64,000 nucleotides of DNA from contig CM056874.1 in assembly GCA_029876055.1 (NCBI GenBank), positions 558,001 through 622,000 of the forward strand. Reading direction: 5' to 3'. Under the pieces are notes generated by a model, which worked only from the letters and a program-made list of their open reading frames with translations, did not search any database and had not been told where the DNA came from. Every line of letters starts with the position of its first letter. The stretch's first letter is position 1. Of this stretch, positions 21,155-31,850 are shown piece by piece. This stretch comes from Madurella fahalii. Taxonomy: Eukaryota > Ascomycota > Sordariomycetes > Sordariales. The translations under genes were made by a program, and so were the position numbers.

Positions 21155-22560
21155 GTTGTCACGGGACCGGCTGAGGGCGCAGCCCCGGGTACGTGATATA
21201 AGCAAGTGGTGCGCAGCATTCAATCACGGAGTGATTGAACTGGCGGATCTTTTGGTTCATTGGCAGAGTGGTTTACTGCGCGCCCTCTTACACATGAACC
21301 GGATCCTTTTCGCCTTAGATTAAATGGAAGAACGTCTTTGCAATCGATGGTACAGTTATTGCAATAATCTTCCGACAGATGTACGATAAGAGGCCGAAAA
21401 CGACTGGAAAACGTTTGAAGATTGGATACTAAACTGTATTCGAGATCTTGTAGATTAAGAATCTACTGTTATAAAATAGCTTAATGATACTAAATAACGA
21501 GAAAACTAGTTTCCCTTGGACTTTTATTAGTATTTGGAATCCCTTAAGGCCCAATTCTCGAAGTAGGATAAAAAGGCTTGTATTCTTACCTTTTATACGA
21601 AGCTTTCGTCTGTAATTAGCAACTATATCAACTTATATATCTATAATAAGCTAAAGACTTGAGAAGAGATAGTCAAACTTGCTACCTAAATTTGGTATAG
21701 TTTCTAGTACCAAAAACCTTAGGAAGCCCCTAAGTATTCGTCTTAATATCCTTCTTACTCTTCTCCTTTATTGTATTCTTCTCTAATCTATAAATTGTTA
21801 TTTTATCCTCGAAGAACGTTATTATCCTGTTATTACTAACGAAACGTATAGTCAATAACGCTATATACGAAACCTGACGACTATCCTATGTTAACTCTAT
21901 CTTATTTTAATTAGCTGAACCCTATAGATAGTTAGGGAAACCCTTTAACTTATTTATTTGTAGCAGTAATATCCATTTTGCTAACGACTGCTTATAAAAG
22001 GGAGTATTAGTGAATAAGCTACTAGGTACCCCAGTTGCCGAGGTAGGGGATCGCGTCTAAATCGGCGGGGAAACGGTAGATACCGGCAGATATAAACCCC
22101 GATTACATCGGTGAAGACGATATACTAGGGGTTCTAGTTAAAGAACGAATATATACTTCTATAATCTTATTGAACTATACCCCTTAATCTATTACAGTCG
22201 ATTTCGATACTAGAGTAGAGATTAATATTGTTAGTCTGGAGTTCGTAAAGTAGAGGAAACTCCGATAGATTAGGATGTAATTACCCTGTATTCGGTTTAT
22301 AGACTATTATATCGTTAAAGTATTTGGTGTTTATAAAGTTCCTTTAGAACTAACAGACTGCTAAGGAATTACTAAGAGAATATATATTTCTTATACCGTT
22401 ATTAATTACCCCCTTGTTATAAACGATTCCCCTATTCTTCTTAGGATACTAAGTTTAATATCCTATAAGATCTTGTTATATCTAGAAGGGAATTTATAGT
22501 GGTTTATAACGGAATCGGAGCGTATTCGGATTGAAAACCCGAAGAAATTCTTAAAAACAT

Positions 22561-25500
22561 GTCGAGGAGAAGCTTGTATTTACTCCTTGATACAGTACCT
22601 AGATATACCGGAGGCGCTTTTTCCGGAGGAGGAAGAGGAGAATACCCTCCGAAAACCTGAAGATATCCCTCCTGAAATCTCAGACTTTACGGATATTATG
22701 AACTCCAGTAATATAGATATTCTGCCTTCTTTTAAAAGTACTGATTATACTATTGATCTACTCCCTAATACTATTCCTCCTATTGGATCTCTTTACCCTC
22801 TGTTACGATATGAACTTTCGATTTTGGAGGAATATCTGTATAAAAACCTAGTGAAAGGCCGTATTTGCCTATCCCAGAGTTCAGCTGTAAGTCCTATCTT
22901 ATTTGTCCTAAAGAAAGATAGTATTCTATGCTTATATGTAGATTACTGTGGACTCAACCGGATAACGGTTAAGAATCGGTACCCTTTACCGTTGATCTCA
23001 GAACTCTTGGACCGAGTATCCGGAGTAAAGTATTTTACGAAGTTGGACCTAAAAGAGATATACTACTGGATTTATATCCGAGAAGGAGATGAATAGAAGA
23101 CGGCTTTCCGTATCCGATACAGTCTATTTGAATATTTTATTATACCTTTTAGCCTAATAAATACTCCTATAACCTTCTAAAGTTATATTTAGACTGCTTT
23201 AAGCGAGCTACTAGATAATTGTTATATATGTTATTTGGATGACATTTTAATTTTCTCCCTAGACCGGGAAACCTATACGACTTACCTCCAACGAGTTCTG
23301 GAATACCTAAGATAAATATAGTTATACTGTAAGCCCAGTAAGTGTTTATTTTATTAGGATAAAGTGGAATTTCTAGGTTATATTTTAACTCCCGAAGGTA
23401 TCGGTATAGATTCGGTACGAATTCAGACTATCTAAGATTGGCCTGAACTATAATCCTATCGAAATATCTAAGTTTTCTTAGGATTTTGCAATTTTTACTA
23501 TCGATTTATTCGAGGTTATTCGGAGATTGTATTACCGTTAAGTAATTTATTAAAGGGGTTACAGAACGGACGAAAACCGGGAACCCTCCGGTTAGAGGCC
23601 GAAGAGCGTACGGCATTCGCACGGCTTAAAAGAGTATTTTAAAATACATTAGTTTTATATTATTTCGACTCCGAACTCCCTATTATTATTGAGATAGATG
23701 CCTCTGACTTTATAATAAGAGCTATCCTGTTACAGTCCCGAAAGGGGGTCGAAAACGTTCCGTTACGTTCTAGTCAGCGAAGTTTTCTAGACTGGCCTAG
23801 GACTATAGAACTCCTGACAAGGAGACGATAGCTATTATAGAAGCCTTTAAGTATTAGTGATACTATATTGAAGGGAGTCGCTATAAAGTCACTATATTTT
23901 CGGATTATAATAACCTATAAAGGTTTATGAAGTAAAACCGATTGAACGGCCGATAGGTTAGATAGTGTATATATCTAATAGGATTTGATTTTACTATTAA
24001 GTATCAGCCTAGGAAGCGAAATCTGGCCGATAGCCTTTCGAGAAGACCAGATTACGAGGATAAAGAACGTCCTAATAGACTCGAGTAGATGCCTACTTTT
24101 AAGAGCAAAATTGCTCGGGCAAACTGGATTAGAAAGCTGATCGCAGAAAGAAATAAGATTGCCTATTGTATAGAAGAGAGTAAATTAGCTCGCATAAGAA
24201 ACCCTGGTAAATCAGCTAGTACCCAGGTCAGAAAGACGACCGCGGAAGGGGTTAAGAGAGCCTACTATATACTAGAGAATAGCGAAGATACCAGTATATA
24301 GGACCCTAATAAACTAGCTAGTTGGAAACTCGAAATAATGGGTTGTCCCTTAGAAGTTACTATAGGATCGCTAAGTATTTACCTACTAAGACCTTAGGAT
24401 TACTAAGAAGCCGATTGGCTTAGACGAGAATAGATTATTATTCGTTAATATACGAGAGAGAACGTTCGACTGGAAGCGATTTATACTACGGAACTATCGA
24501 AATCTATAAAAGAATTGATCCTAGAGCTGCAAGCTATAGATCTAGTAACTCTGAAAATTAAAGAAAGGCTAGTAAGTCTAGCCCGAAACTAGAGAGTTTC
24601 GCCTGAATAGGCACTTAGATACGAGTAAGAATTGCTGTATTAAAGACGATTGTTCGTCCCGATAGAGTAAGCCGTTAAATAGGAGTTACTCTAGCTTTTT
24701 TATAACGATCCGTTAGCAGGTTATTTTAGTGTTGAAAAGACTTTCGAACTGTTGTAAAGAAAATACTTCTGATATAGTATAACTAAAGATATTAAAGACT
24801 ACTGTAGAACCTGCTATACCTGCTAAGTCAATAAGACAAGATGGTATAAGCCATATAGATCGCTCAAATTGTTACCGATTCCTATATAACCTTAGAGCGA
24901 AATCACTATAGACTTTATTATAGATTTTCCTGTAGTAAAGAGTCCTGATAGCTCCGAGAAGGATACAATTCTAGTAGTTATCGATCGGTATATAAAGATG
25001 AACCGATTCTTCCTAGTATCTACTACCATTACCAGCTAAGAATTAGCAGAGCTTGTTTATAAAGAGATTGAACTCAAATATAGCCCTATTGATAGTTGCA
25101 TCAATGATCGAGGTTCTATTTTTATATTATAGCTTTAGAGTGATTTATATTACCTATAAAAGGTATATAAGCAGCTTTCGACCGCTTTTTACCTATAAAC
25201 CGATAGGTAAACGGAGTAAGTAAATCAAATATTTATTTAATACCTCCGTTACTTCGTATACCAAAACCAAATTACCTAGGCAAATCTCCTCCTAGAAGTA
25301 GAATTTGTTGTCAATAGTGCTGTCAATTCTACAATCAAGATGAGTTCCTTTGAAGTACTAATAGGTTATCAACCTCCGATTTCCCGCTACATCGAGGGCG
25401 ATATACAAGAAAGGAGGATATCCAGTGCAATTAAAAGAATTAAAAAATTTACTGAGCTGAGAAAATAGTTAGAACAAAATTGGGCTAAAGCTATGGCAGT

Positions 25501-25945
25501 CCAGAAACGATATTACGACGAGAAGCATACGAAAAAGGAGTTTAAGAATGGAAGTTTGGTATTGTTGTCAACCCGGAATTTGAGATTCAAGTTACTGAGG
25601 AAATTGGTACCTAAGTTCATCGGTCCATTTCGTGTTCTAAACCGAGTCGGATCGCTGGCTTATCGTCTGGTACTCCTAGATAAATACGATCGTTTATATA
25701 ATGTATTTCCTATGTTAATATTGGAACTATGGTATAGCCGAAAAGGAGATGATTTGTCCGTGATACCGATACCAGACCTTAAGGACGACGGAGAGTAGGA
25801 AGTTGAAGAGATTCGAGACGAGAGAAAATTCTAGGGTAAAACCTTCTTTTTGGTTAAGTAAGTAGGCTAGCCTCGGAGTATAATCAGTGGGTATCAGAGG
25901 AGGATATAATAAATGTACCCAAGCTGGTATCACAATTCCGAAAAG
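22561..25945 (+). pseudogene. Chromovirus A pol: reverse transcriptase, RNase H, integrase, chromodomain
   Basis: Reverse transcriptase blocks are clear: SAVSPILFVLKKD, YVDYCGLNRITVKNRYPLP, YFTKLDLKEIYY and the catalytic YLDDILIF near 23235. FLGFCNFYYRFIRGYS and RNase H (IIEIDASDFIIRAILLQ) follow. Integrase shows CRTCYTC (zinc finger end), ITIDFIIDFPVVKS, VVIDRYIKMNRFF and a C-terminal part at 25493-25798 (KRYYDEKHTKKEFKNGS). A chromodomain follows (EVEEIRDERKF*GKTFFLVK*VG*P, then SEYNQWVSEED after a one-base frame loss, about 25800-25945). Stops sit at Trp and Gln codons, as RIP predicts. The chromodomain places A among the chromoviruses. Confidence 0.9.
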
Positions 25946-26136
25946 TATACGAAAACTAGTGAAAGTGTAGGCGATAAGATATTAATTAATATCTACCTGT
26001 ATAAAGCTATATCCCGGGGTATCCTAGACGCCAACTCCAACTTAAATAAAAGAAAAACCTTCTGAAAACGATATGATATTCAAAAAATTGAGGTCGGTAC
26101 CAATACCAAGTCCGGAGCTACCTCCACTTAAACCTA

Positions 26137-26735
26137 CTAGGCGTTCTCCTCTATATTAGCGGCAACCTCCTCCTTTACCGCGTTAAGGAAACGGCATTTA
26201 GCGCCTGACCAGCCTACGAAACTAATGTCGCCGAGCGATAAATGAGTAGCAGACCGTACCTCCTAGGCACGTACCTCGGACTTGTACTGCGAAAAGTTAA
26301 CGACAACGTAGTAGAAATATAGTAACTGAGACTGACCTCGATATTACAGCCGCGGTTCCGGCTAGGGCGGGACGACTGCTGTAGACGGAGTTGGCTACAA
26401 GAAGCAACTAGGGAGCAATAGGCCATATAAGCTTACTGTCGAAATGTCAGCGACTTGCATACGAAAACAAGCCGAAAGATGACACTTACGGAAGACGGCT
26501 TAGTGGTGCTAGAAATGCCGAATTGACGGCGATGAGCGGTTTCGGCAGCGTCGAACGCCCCGACTAGGTCTTTGGCAGCGGCGGCGATCTTCTTGCGGCT
26601 GCGGCGCGAGAGAGTAGAGATAAGAGGGCGATTGCCCTCCTTATCGAATTCGCCTTCGGCGTCCTCTATACGATAGTCGACGACGGCGCAAGCCGTATCA
26701 ATAAGAATTATAAGGTCGACAGAGTCGCTAACCAT
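26137..26735 (-). CDS. Antisense spliced gene-like unit inside chromovirus A
   Basis: Lies opposite to the retroelement, between chromodomain and 3' LTR, in a GC-richer region. The first ATG after a TATA box on this strand (26735) opens 82 codons with no stop: MVSDSVDLIILIDTACAVVD at the start, then acidic, Arg/Lys-rich (LSRRSRKKIAAAAKDL) and Ser/Thr-rich parts. It runs into a strong intron (26489-26436: GTAAGT, GCTGAC branch site, TTCGACAG). A second exon follows (its first codon is TAA, one C-to-T change from CAA), then introns at about 26346-26287 and 26274-26214. The last exon reads SGAKCRFLNAVKEEVAANIE and stops at 26137. No domain is recognised. Its present state may be a pseudogene. 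Gene status is inferred from frame and splice signals. Confidence 0.5.
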
Positions 26736-27166
26736 TCCAGCTGCAGCCTACGATCGTCAGTAAATCGCCCGTTAATCCTCTATAAATCGAATACGAACTT
26801 ACTAGAGTATACAACTCTTTCTTTACGTTGTAATGCGAGTAATACGACGACGTGGACTGCTCGAACGAGTAGATGATAGAGAGAACCTCGCCGGAGCGAG
26901 GGTTAGCGTTCTTGAGCGCCGAACGAATGTATTTTATATACGGAGTGAGTTCGGCGGTAGGGGCGGCAAGGACGTCTATCGCGACGGAAAGGTGGCCGAA
27001 GCGATACCGAAAAGAGAGAGATTGAGAGAGAGAGAAAGAGAGGGAGGGGAAGACGGAGTAGGTAGCGGACTATACGCGAGAGCCGAGCGAAAAGCGAGTG
27101 AAGTGAAACGTATGGAAGAGGGCCTGAAGAAAGAAAAGTTTTAGAAAAGGTGGGAGAGGAGAGGGG

Positions 27167-27174
27167 TATTTATA
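27167..27174 (-). promoter_or_regulatory. TATA box of the antisense unit in A
   Basis: TATAAATA on the minus strand, followed by a CT-rich leader (27060-27000) typical of fungal promoters and 5' UTRs. The next ATG is at 26735. Confidence 0.45.
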
Positions 27175-27640
27175 CCCGAGGAGAAACGGCTAATGTACGT
27201 CTGTAAATTTGCAACTGTGTATAAGCCTTGCGATTGAGCAGTCGTATAATCTTCATACGTTTTGAAGTTGTGAGGACAATACGTAAGTTCGGATGGAAAT
27301 CCGGACGATTCGGCCGTGATTCGGATCTCAGGCCCGAACCGGGAAAGTAGGACCTCGGAGCCGCGAACCCTACTACGGCCCGACAACCGGCCAAACTTTT
27401 CCCGAAAACCTCCCGACTATAAGACGACTTACTCTTTACCTTAAACCATCGTTTCTCCTTTCCTACTATATAGCTCGTTGGAGCGGATGGACTGTGAGGT
27501 CCACCGGTTCAACACTTATCTATTTACGCGGCTATGAACAGCACTCGACGTATACCTGATATCTACCCGATGTTATCCCAAGTCTTACCCCCTAAGTTCA
27601 GACGATCCTTAGCAGTAAGGAACCTGAGGACAGGTTCTAT

Positions 27641-27653
27641 AGAGGGGAGGATA
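27641..27653 (+). promoter_or_regulatory. Chromovirus A polypurine tract
   Basis: AGAGGGGAGGATA, 3 nt upstream of the 3' LTR; identical to the tract in the TRIM. Confidence 0.85.
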
Positions 27654-27656
27654 ATT

Positions 27657-27907
27657 TGTAACGAGAGTCTCTAGACGAAGGTCAGGAGGACCCGCCGAAT
27701 GATGCTGGATGATGTTACGAAATAGGATAGATAAGAACCCCGTGAGAGAACTCTCTTATGCGGGGCACTTCTGATCCGGAAGGATTAGTCTCTGTGTAAT
27801 TGATAGGAGGCTGTTCACCAAGATATCGCCTGCTGGTCCAGGTCTTTTCGGTATCAAGACATTGTGGTCCATCTCCCTCAATGTGTTCCCAGAACAACCC
27901 CTTTATA
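27657..27907 (+). repeat. Chromovirus A 3' LTR
   Basis: 251 bp, TGTAACGAGA...CTTTATA (last CA changed to TA). Compared with the 5' LTR it has about 15 differences, nearly all C/T or G/A. Confidence 0.92.
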
Positions 27908-27912
27908 TAGGG

Positions 27913-28832
27913 ATAGCCTATTTATAAGCTCCTTCTAGAAGACCTTATACGAGCTTTTGAGTATTAAACGGTGCCTAAGTACTATATATTACCTATAGAC
28001 AGATAGGTAGATAGAGTGCTAGAACCAGATACTCGAGTATTACTTATATATATTCTATAGCTACAATTAAGCAGATTAGATATATTATCTATACTTTATA
28101 GAGTATACTTATGTGAGGACCGGCTGGGTAAGGTCGGCGTGGGCGCAGGACGGAAGCCCCGAAGCCGCAGCGCCGGCGGGGTCGCAAAAGCAACAACAAC
28201 GCTAGGCCAGAAGGGCGAGGATATCGCGTCAGAGGAGTGTCGAAGGAGCGTACAAGCAAGGTCGATGACGGGGCAGCGAGCGGGGTAAGTGAGCCCAAAC
28301 GTTGTCATCGCAGGGCATAAAGAGGGGGGTGGAAGACAGGACTTAGGGGAGAGACAGAGTTCAATGAGACCACCATCCCACCCCTAACGAGCACTCTGCT
28401 CCTACGTTGCGCGTGCACTGCTCGTACCCAGGCACTCTGGTCCTAATACCCTTGGATCCTTGATCCTCACAACTTATAACAGTTTCTACTATACGGTGAT
28501 ACGGTTAACGCTAGTTCTTCTTCTCTATAGGTTCTATCTCTAAGATCCTCTAGATCCTATAATAATCCCTAGGAGCTTAGTTCCTACTATAGATAAGTGA
28601 GTAAGATGCTTATCGGCAAGTTACAAAAGGATCTACAATATTCTTATCGCTATTAACAGGAACTACGAAAAGTAGTATAATCGAAAGTAGGAAGACAAGG
28701 TATTCTAGGTTAGTCAATAGATCTAGCTCTTAATAAAATACTTTAAATAGCGGTATCTAAGTAGTAAATTCGTAGATAAGTATCTAGAGCCCTTTAAGAT
28801 CTTTAAGGTTATCGGCGATAGGAGGATAGTAT
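27913..28832 (+). pseudogene. Chromovirus B integrase, C-terminal part (interrupted)
   Basis: Resumes the B integrase after element A: EDLIRAFEY, then the 'HPQTDGQTERVNQ' region as LPIDR*VDRVLEPDTRVLL. Interrupted by a solo LTR at 28112-28471, it then continues YNSFYYTVIRLT, later YLSSKFVDKYLEPFKIFKVIGDRRIV (KLGPFKI motif). Stops are mostly TAG. Confidence 0.75.
28112..28471 (+). mobile_element. Solo LTR of family B, with actta duplication
   Basis: 360 bp, TGTGAGGA...TCCTCACA, flanked by actta at 28107-28111 and 28472-28476. It is the least mutated copy of the B LTR, so it entered later than the RIP that hit the host element. It contains CATAAAG and AGAGTTCAA in the same spacing as the B LTRs. 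Confidence 0.93.
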
Positions 28833-29256
28833 TGAAGTGGGGGATAGTGCACTGGCCGGATAGCACTCTAAGACAACTCTGGGACTTCGGGTCCGGCGGT
28901 GTAGGTCCGGGGTATCGGGTTCCCGGCCCTCCGAGCTGGATCAGGTGATCGGACTGAGAACCCACTTTTTTTCTGTATTTAAGACTGTCCTGACTGTCGG
29001 CCTCAACAGTCAAGGACAGTCAAGATCAACAGTTCAACTAATTCTTTCTTTCGATTTGTTTGCTCCATTAGGAGCTGTCTTTGCAGCCTCCCTCTGATCA
29101 GAGGGAGTCCTGCCTGTCTTTATTGCTACTTTGGTCTAAGCCGCGTTGCTGGGAATCCTGGTTTGTTGTCGGGTTTCTCAGTCGTTGTTCCTCCCCTTGT
29201 TTTGTTATCTTGTTATTTTGTTGATGGAGTGGATGTGTGTTTTCCGCTCCATTTCA
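28833..29256 (+). mobile_element. Solo LTR, family E
   Basis: 424 bp with inverted ends TGAAGTGG / CCATTTCA, flanked by gtat at 28829-28832 and 29257-29260 (or agtat if the ends are set one base differently). Removing it joins the B frame to read IVYELDL, as expected for this integrase position. It is GC-rich and little mutated. Related tails occur at 12105-12296 and 37965-38144. Confidence 0.85.
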
Positions 29257-29570
29257 GTATACGAGCTGGACCTTCTATAACACTATTGTATCTATCGAGT
29301 TTTCTTAATTACCTTATTCGAGCTATTTAAAGGCAGCGAGGAATAAATATAAAAGTAGTGCGAAAGGGTCGACGTCGAGTTAGAAGAGCAGTATTACGAG
29401 GTAAAAGCTATTATTAACTATAGGGGTTTAGCGAGAAATAGATAGTTCCTAATTAAATAGAAGAGCTATCTACCTAAGGATAATACCTAGGAATCTAGAG
29501 AATATTTGGATAATAGACTACTGTTGAGAGTATATGAAGTGAGATTTGTGAAGGTATAAGGGTAGTATAG
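29257..29570 (+). pseudogene. Chromovirus B integrase end and chromodomain
   Basis: Reads YELDLL, then FELFKGSEE and the chromodomain EQYYEVKAIINYRGLARNR followed by FLIK*KSYLPKDNT*ESREYLDNR, matching the usual 'YEVEKILDHR...YLVKWKGYPxxxNTWEPxENL'. The two Trp codons are now TAG. This makes B a chromovirus like A. Confidence 0.85.
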
Positions 29571-29638
29571 AGTATAAGTATATAAGAGTATATTAGGTGA
29601 GGGAAAAAGCTTTAATTTATCTAAAGGCATTAAAAAAC

Positions 29639-31000
29639 CTATAAAAAACTTGTATCCAAGTAGTACTCTATCTACTCCTCCTTACTCTCGATCTCAGTAT
29701 CACCCTCCTCTATAATAGAGGTAAGGTGGTCCATAATATACAAAAGTAGTACCTCTATATTGCTTAAGTGCTTCTAGATATTGGTTAGGATTATAGTTTA
29801 TACCTCTAATAGGAGGGAGAGTTTAGGGGTAGTACCTGAGAGCGAGGACGAGGAACCGGCAATAGTAGGGATAGCGAAAGACGAATCTATAGTAACGCTG
29901 CTATTGCAGTAGAGGCGTAGTATACAACCAGTACAGTTAGTACTAGTACAGTAGATAGCGACCTCGGTAGACTAGGGTCAGGAGGTAGAAAAATCCTTGA
30001 GGGTATATAAAGCGGTATTACTAGTCTCCTGGACCTCCTCCTCTAGACCAGCAACCTAAAGAAAAGTACTATTAATATAAAAAATATATAGCTAAGAAGT
30101 AAAAAATTTTTTTTATTTATATCCTTACTAGTCGTAGAGAACTCTATACAGTCGAAGGCTTCTATAAACCGGACTACTATATTCAACGTATTGAGAAGGA
30201 CCTAGAAATAGTTAGATACTACTAATAAGCACTATAGGAGTAGTATAAAGTAAGAGGGAGAGGACTTACCGGCAGGTAGATATAGTTATAGTATATATAG
30301 TAGAAACAGTGGATACTAGAGCTCTTCTAGTTCTTATAGCTAGCAGAGGGATCCTTCTTCAGTATATAGCAGAGGTACAAGTAGCAGTTATATATAATTA
30401 GCAAGGAGCTAGCAGCCGAAGGAGGAATACTTATAGAATAACGCGGCAGACATCCTCGGCAAACTTGTTACAGGCCTTAGGGATATCAGCAGTAGGCAAA
30501 GAGGACAGAACGACGTTATCTTCGGCTTAGAGAAGTAGATTAGAAGTAGTGAAGATAGGAAAAGGGAGGACTAGAAACCTACTAAAGAGCTAGAGGATAT
30601 AGGAACAGCCTTAGACTTTTTTAAAGGGACCGCTAGGCTCTTTATTATCTTTAGCTTAAAAAAGGATCAGTATATATAGAGATCCTATAGGAGTAGCAAA
30701 GATACTACTTATAGGGTATTTATCTGATATAACGGACTAAATAGAGGGAGGAGGAGTATAGAGAATAGAGCAAGAGAGTAGAGCAAGAGCGGCAAGGGCA
30801 GAGACGGTAACTACAATATACTAGGCAGTTAGCAGACTGAACTACAGAAGTATAAAACAAATAGCAGAGAAGTATAGAAGGTACGGGTAAAGGATAGAGA
30901 GATACAGGAATAAGAAAGGCACAACTTACGAGAGTAAGACTGTAAAGAAAAAAGAGAGGAAAGGAACTAGAGGAAGGAAAGCCCTTTTTATACCTAGAAT
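29639..31000 (-). pseudogene. Possible antisense spliced gene in chromovirus B
   Basis: On the minus strand, a last exon of about 130 codons (30055 down to a stop at 29639-29641) is open except for TAG/TGA at probable Trp or Gln codons; it includes HLSNIEVLLLYIMDHLTSII and acidic EEGDTEIESKEE. Upstream are a GTAAGT donor at 30269, a CTAAC branch site with TTTCTAG acceptor near 30190, and an exon reading VLLNTLNIVVRFIEAFDCIE. Further 5' (30550-30440) AEDNVVLSSLPTADIPKACN is open. Parts of the plus strand here are also fairly open, so the strand is not certain. No domain recognised. Confidence 0.35.
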
Positions 31001-31456
31001 TAGAGGAGGCTCTACTTTTCCTAAAAATAAGGCTAAAGATCAGTATAAAGAAAGTTCAAATAGTTAAGCCGGAATGACTATAATTAGTAAAGGTAGAGCT
31101 ACTTCTATACTATAACTATATAACCTGAATGCAATTACCTTATACTATCTACTCTAACTTCCTTTTCTCAATAAAAACCCTCTCTTCCCTACTTCTAAGT
31201 TATTGAAGCTACGTATACACTATTATTGAGACTAAGGGTAGGCAACAATATATAGCTAAATAATCGCTATACTATACAACGCGATAACCCCGATACTTCT
31301 ACGTTTATAACCCGCAGTATCTATGCAATAATAAGCTCTAGCGGCTATAAGTGCCTGTGTAATGAGTAAAGTAAGGAAGGAGAGACGGCGCGGCAGTAAC
31401 TCGAGGACTACGAGAAAGCACTATAGGTAGTATCCCAACATCCAACGCTTCGAGAG

Positions 31457-31714
31457 TGTAACGAGAGTCTCCAGACGAAGGTCAGGAGGACCCGTTGAAT
31501 GATGCTGGATGATGTCACGATACAGGATAGATAAGAAACCCGTGAGGGAACTCTCTCACGCGGGGCACTTCTGATCCGCAAGGATCAGTCTCTGTGTAGT
31601 CAATGACAATAGGAGGCTGTTCGTGAAGCCATCGCCCACTGATCGAACCCTTTTCGGTACTGAGACATCGTAGTCTATCTCCCTCAACGTGTTCCCAGAA
31701 CAACCCCCTTTACA
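31457..31714 (+). mobile_element. Solo LTR of family A, with gagag duplication
   Basis: 258 bp, TGTAACGAGA...CCTTTACA, flanked by gagag at 31452-31456 and 31715-31719. It carries the same hairpin and GGATCAG motif as the A LTRs but is a separate insertion in the 3' part of element B. Confidence 0.93.
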
Positions 31715-31762
31715 GAGAGCTACATGGAGCAGGTAGGTACGTAGCTAGTACGTATAAGGCCC

Positions 31763-31792
31763 GTAGGTAATATTGTCGACAATACTACCTAC
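31763..31792. repeat. Near-perfect 30-bp palindrome
   Basis: GTAGGTAATATTGTC followed directly by GACAATACTACCTAC, one mismatch between arms (a possible RIP change). It lies between the solo A LTR and the B 3' LTR. Confidence 0.8.
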
Positions 31793-31827
31793 GAAGGAGC
31801 ATATAGCCCGGATAGCTCCTGAGGGCA

Positions 31828-31850
31828 GGAGCCCGGAAGGAGGGAGGCTC
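31828..31850 (+). promoter_or_regulatory. Chromovirus B polypurine tract region
   Basis: Purine-rich GGAAGGAGGGAGG ends 3 nt before the B 3' LTR, the expected place for plus-strand priming. Interrupted upstream by a few pyrimidines. Confidence 0.65.

Larger units (their letters stand above)
20708..21292 (+). mobile_element. TRIM: 585-bp miniature LTR retrotransposon
   Basis: Two direct repeats of 136 bp, 20708-20843 and 21157-21292, differ by one transition (135/136). They start TGTCACGGG and end CTCTTACA. Between them lie 313 bp with no coding capacity. A putative primer site (20847-20857) follows the left repeat and a polypurine tract (21142-21154) precedes the right one. The flanks are catgt and catga, a 5-bp duplication with one change or a 4-bp one. 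It lies in gag of element A. Unlike A and B it is GC-rich and shows almost no RIP. Confidence 0.92.
20205..22560 (+). pseudogene. Chromovirus A gag and protease remnant
   Basis: Gag reads in broken frames. Around the TRIM it runs ...GDPKQFKTG | HMNRILFALxxMEERL, a join that becomes continuous when the 585-bp insert is removed. Later (about 22200) FDTRVEINIVSLEFVK looks like the aspartic protease active site region DTGxEINVVS with a changed Gly-Ala. Many TAG/TAA stops; no intact product is expected. Confidence 0.7.
19941..27907 (+). mobile_element. Ty3/Gypsy chromovirus A, full length, nested in B
   Basis: Both 251-bp LTRs (19941-20191, 27657-27907) are flanked by taggg (19936-19940 and 27908-27912). 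The LTRs differ at about 15 sites, all but about one being transitions. Order: LTR, primer site, gag (interrupted by a TRIM), protease, reverse transcriptase, RNase H, integrase, chromodomain, a GC-richer 1.7-kb region with an antisense gene-like unit, polypurine tract, LTR. Coding frames carry many TAG/TAA stops from RIP. It is inserted in the integrase of element B. Confidence 0.93.

Noticed and set aside
26833..27144. Plus-strand Arg/Glu-rich frame inside chromovirus A
   Set aside because: It is the complement of the CT-rich leader of the antisense unit.
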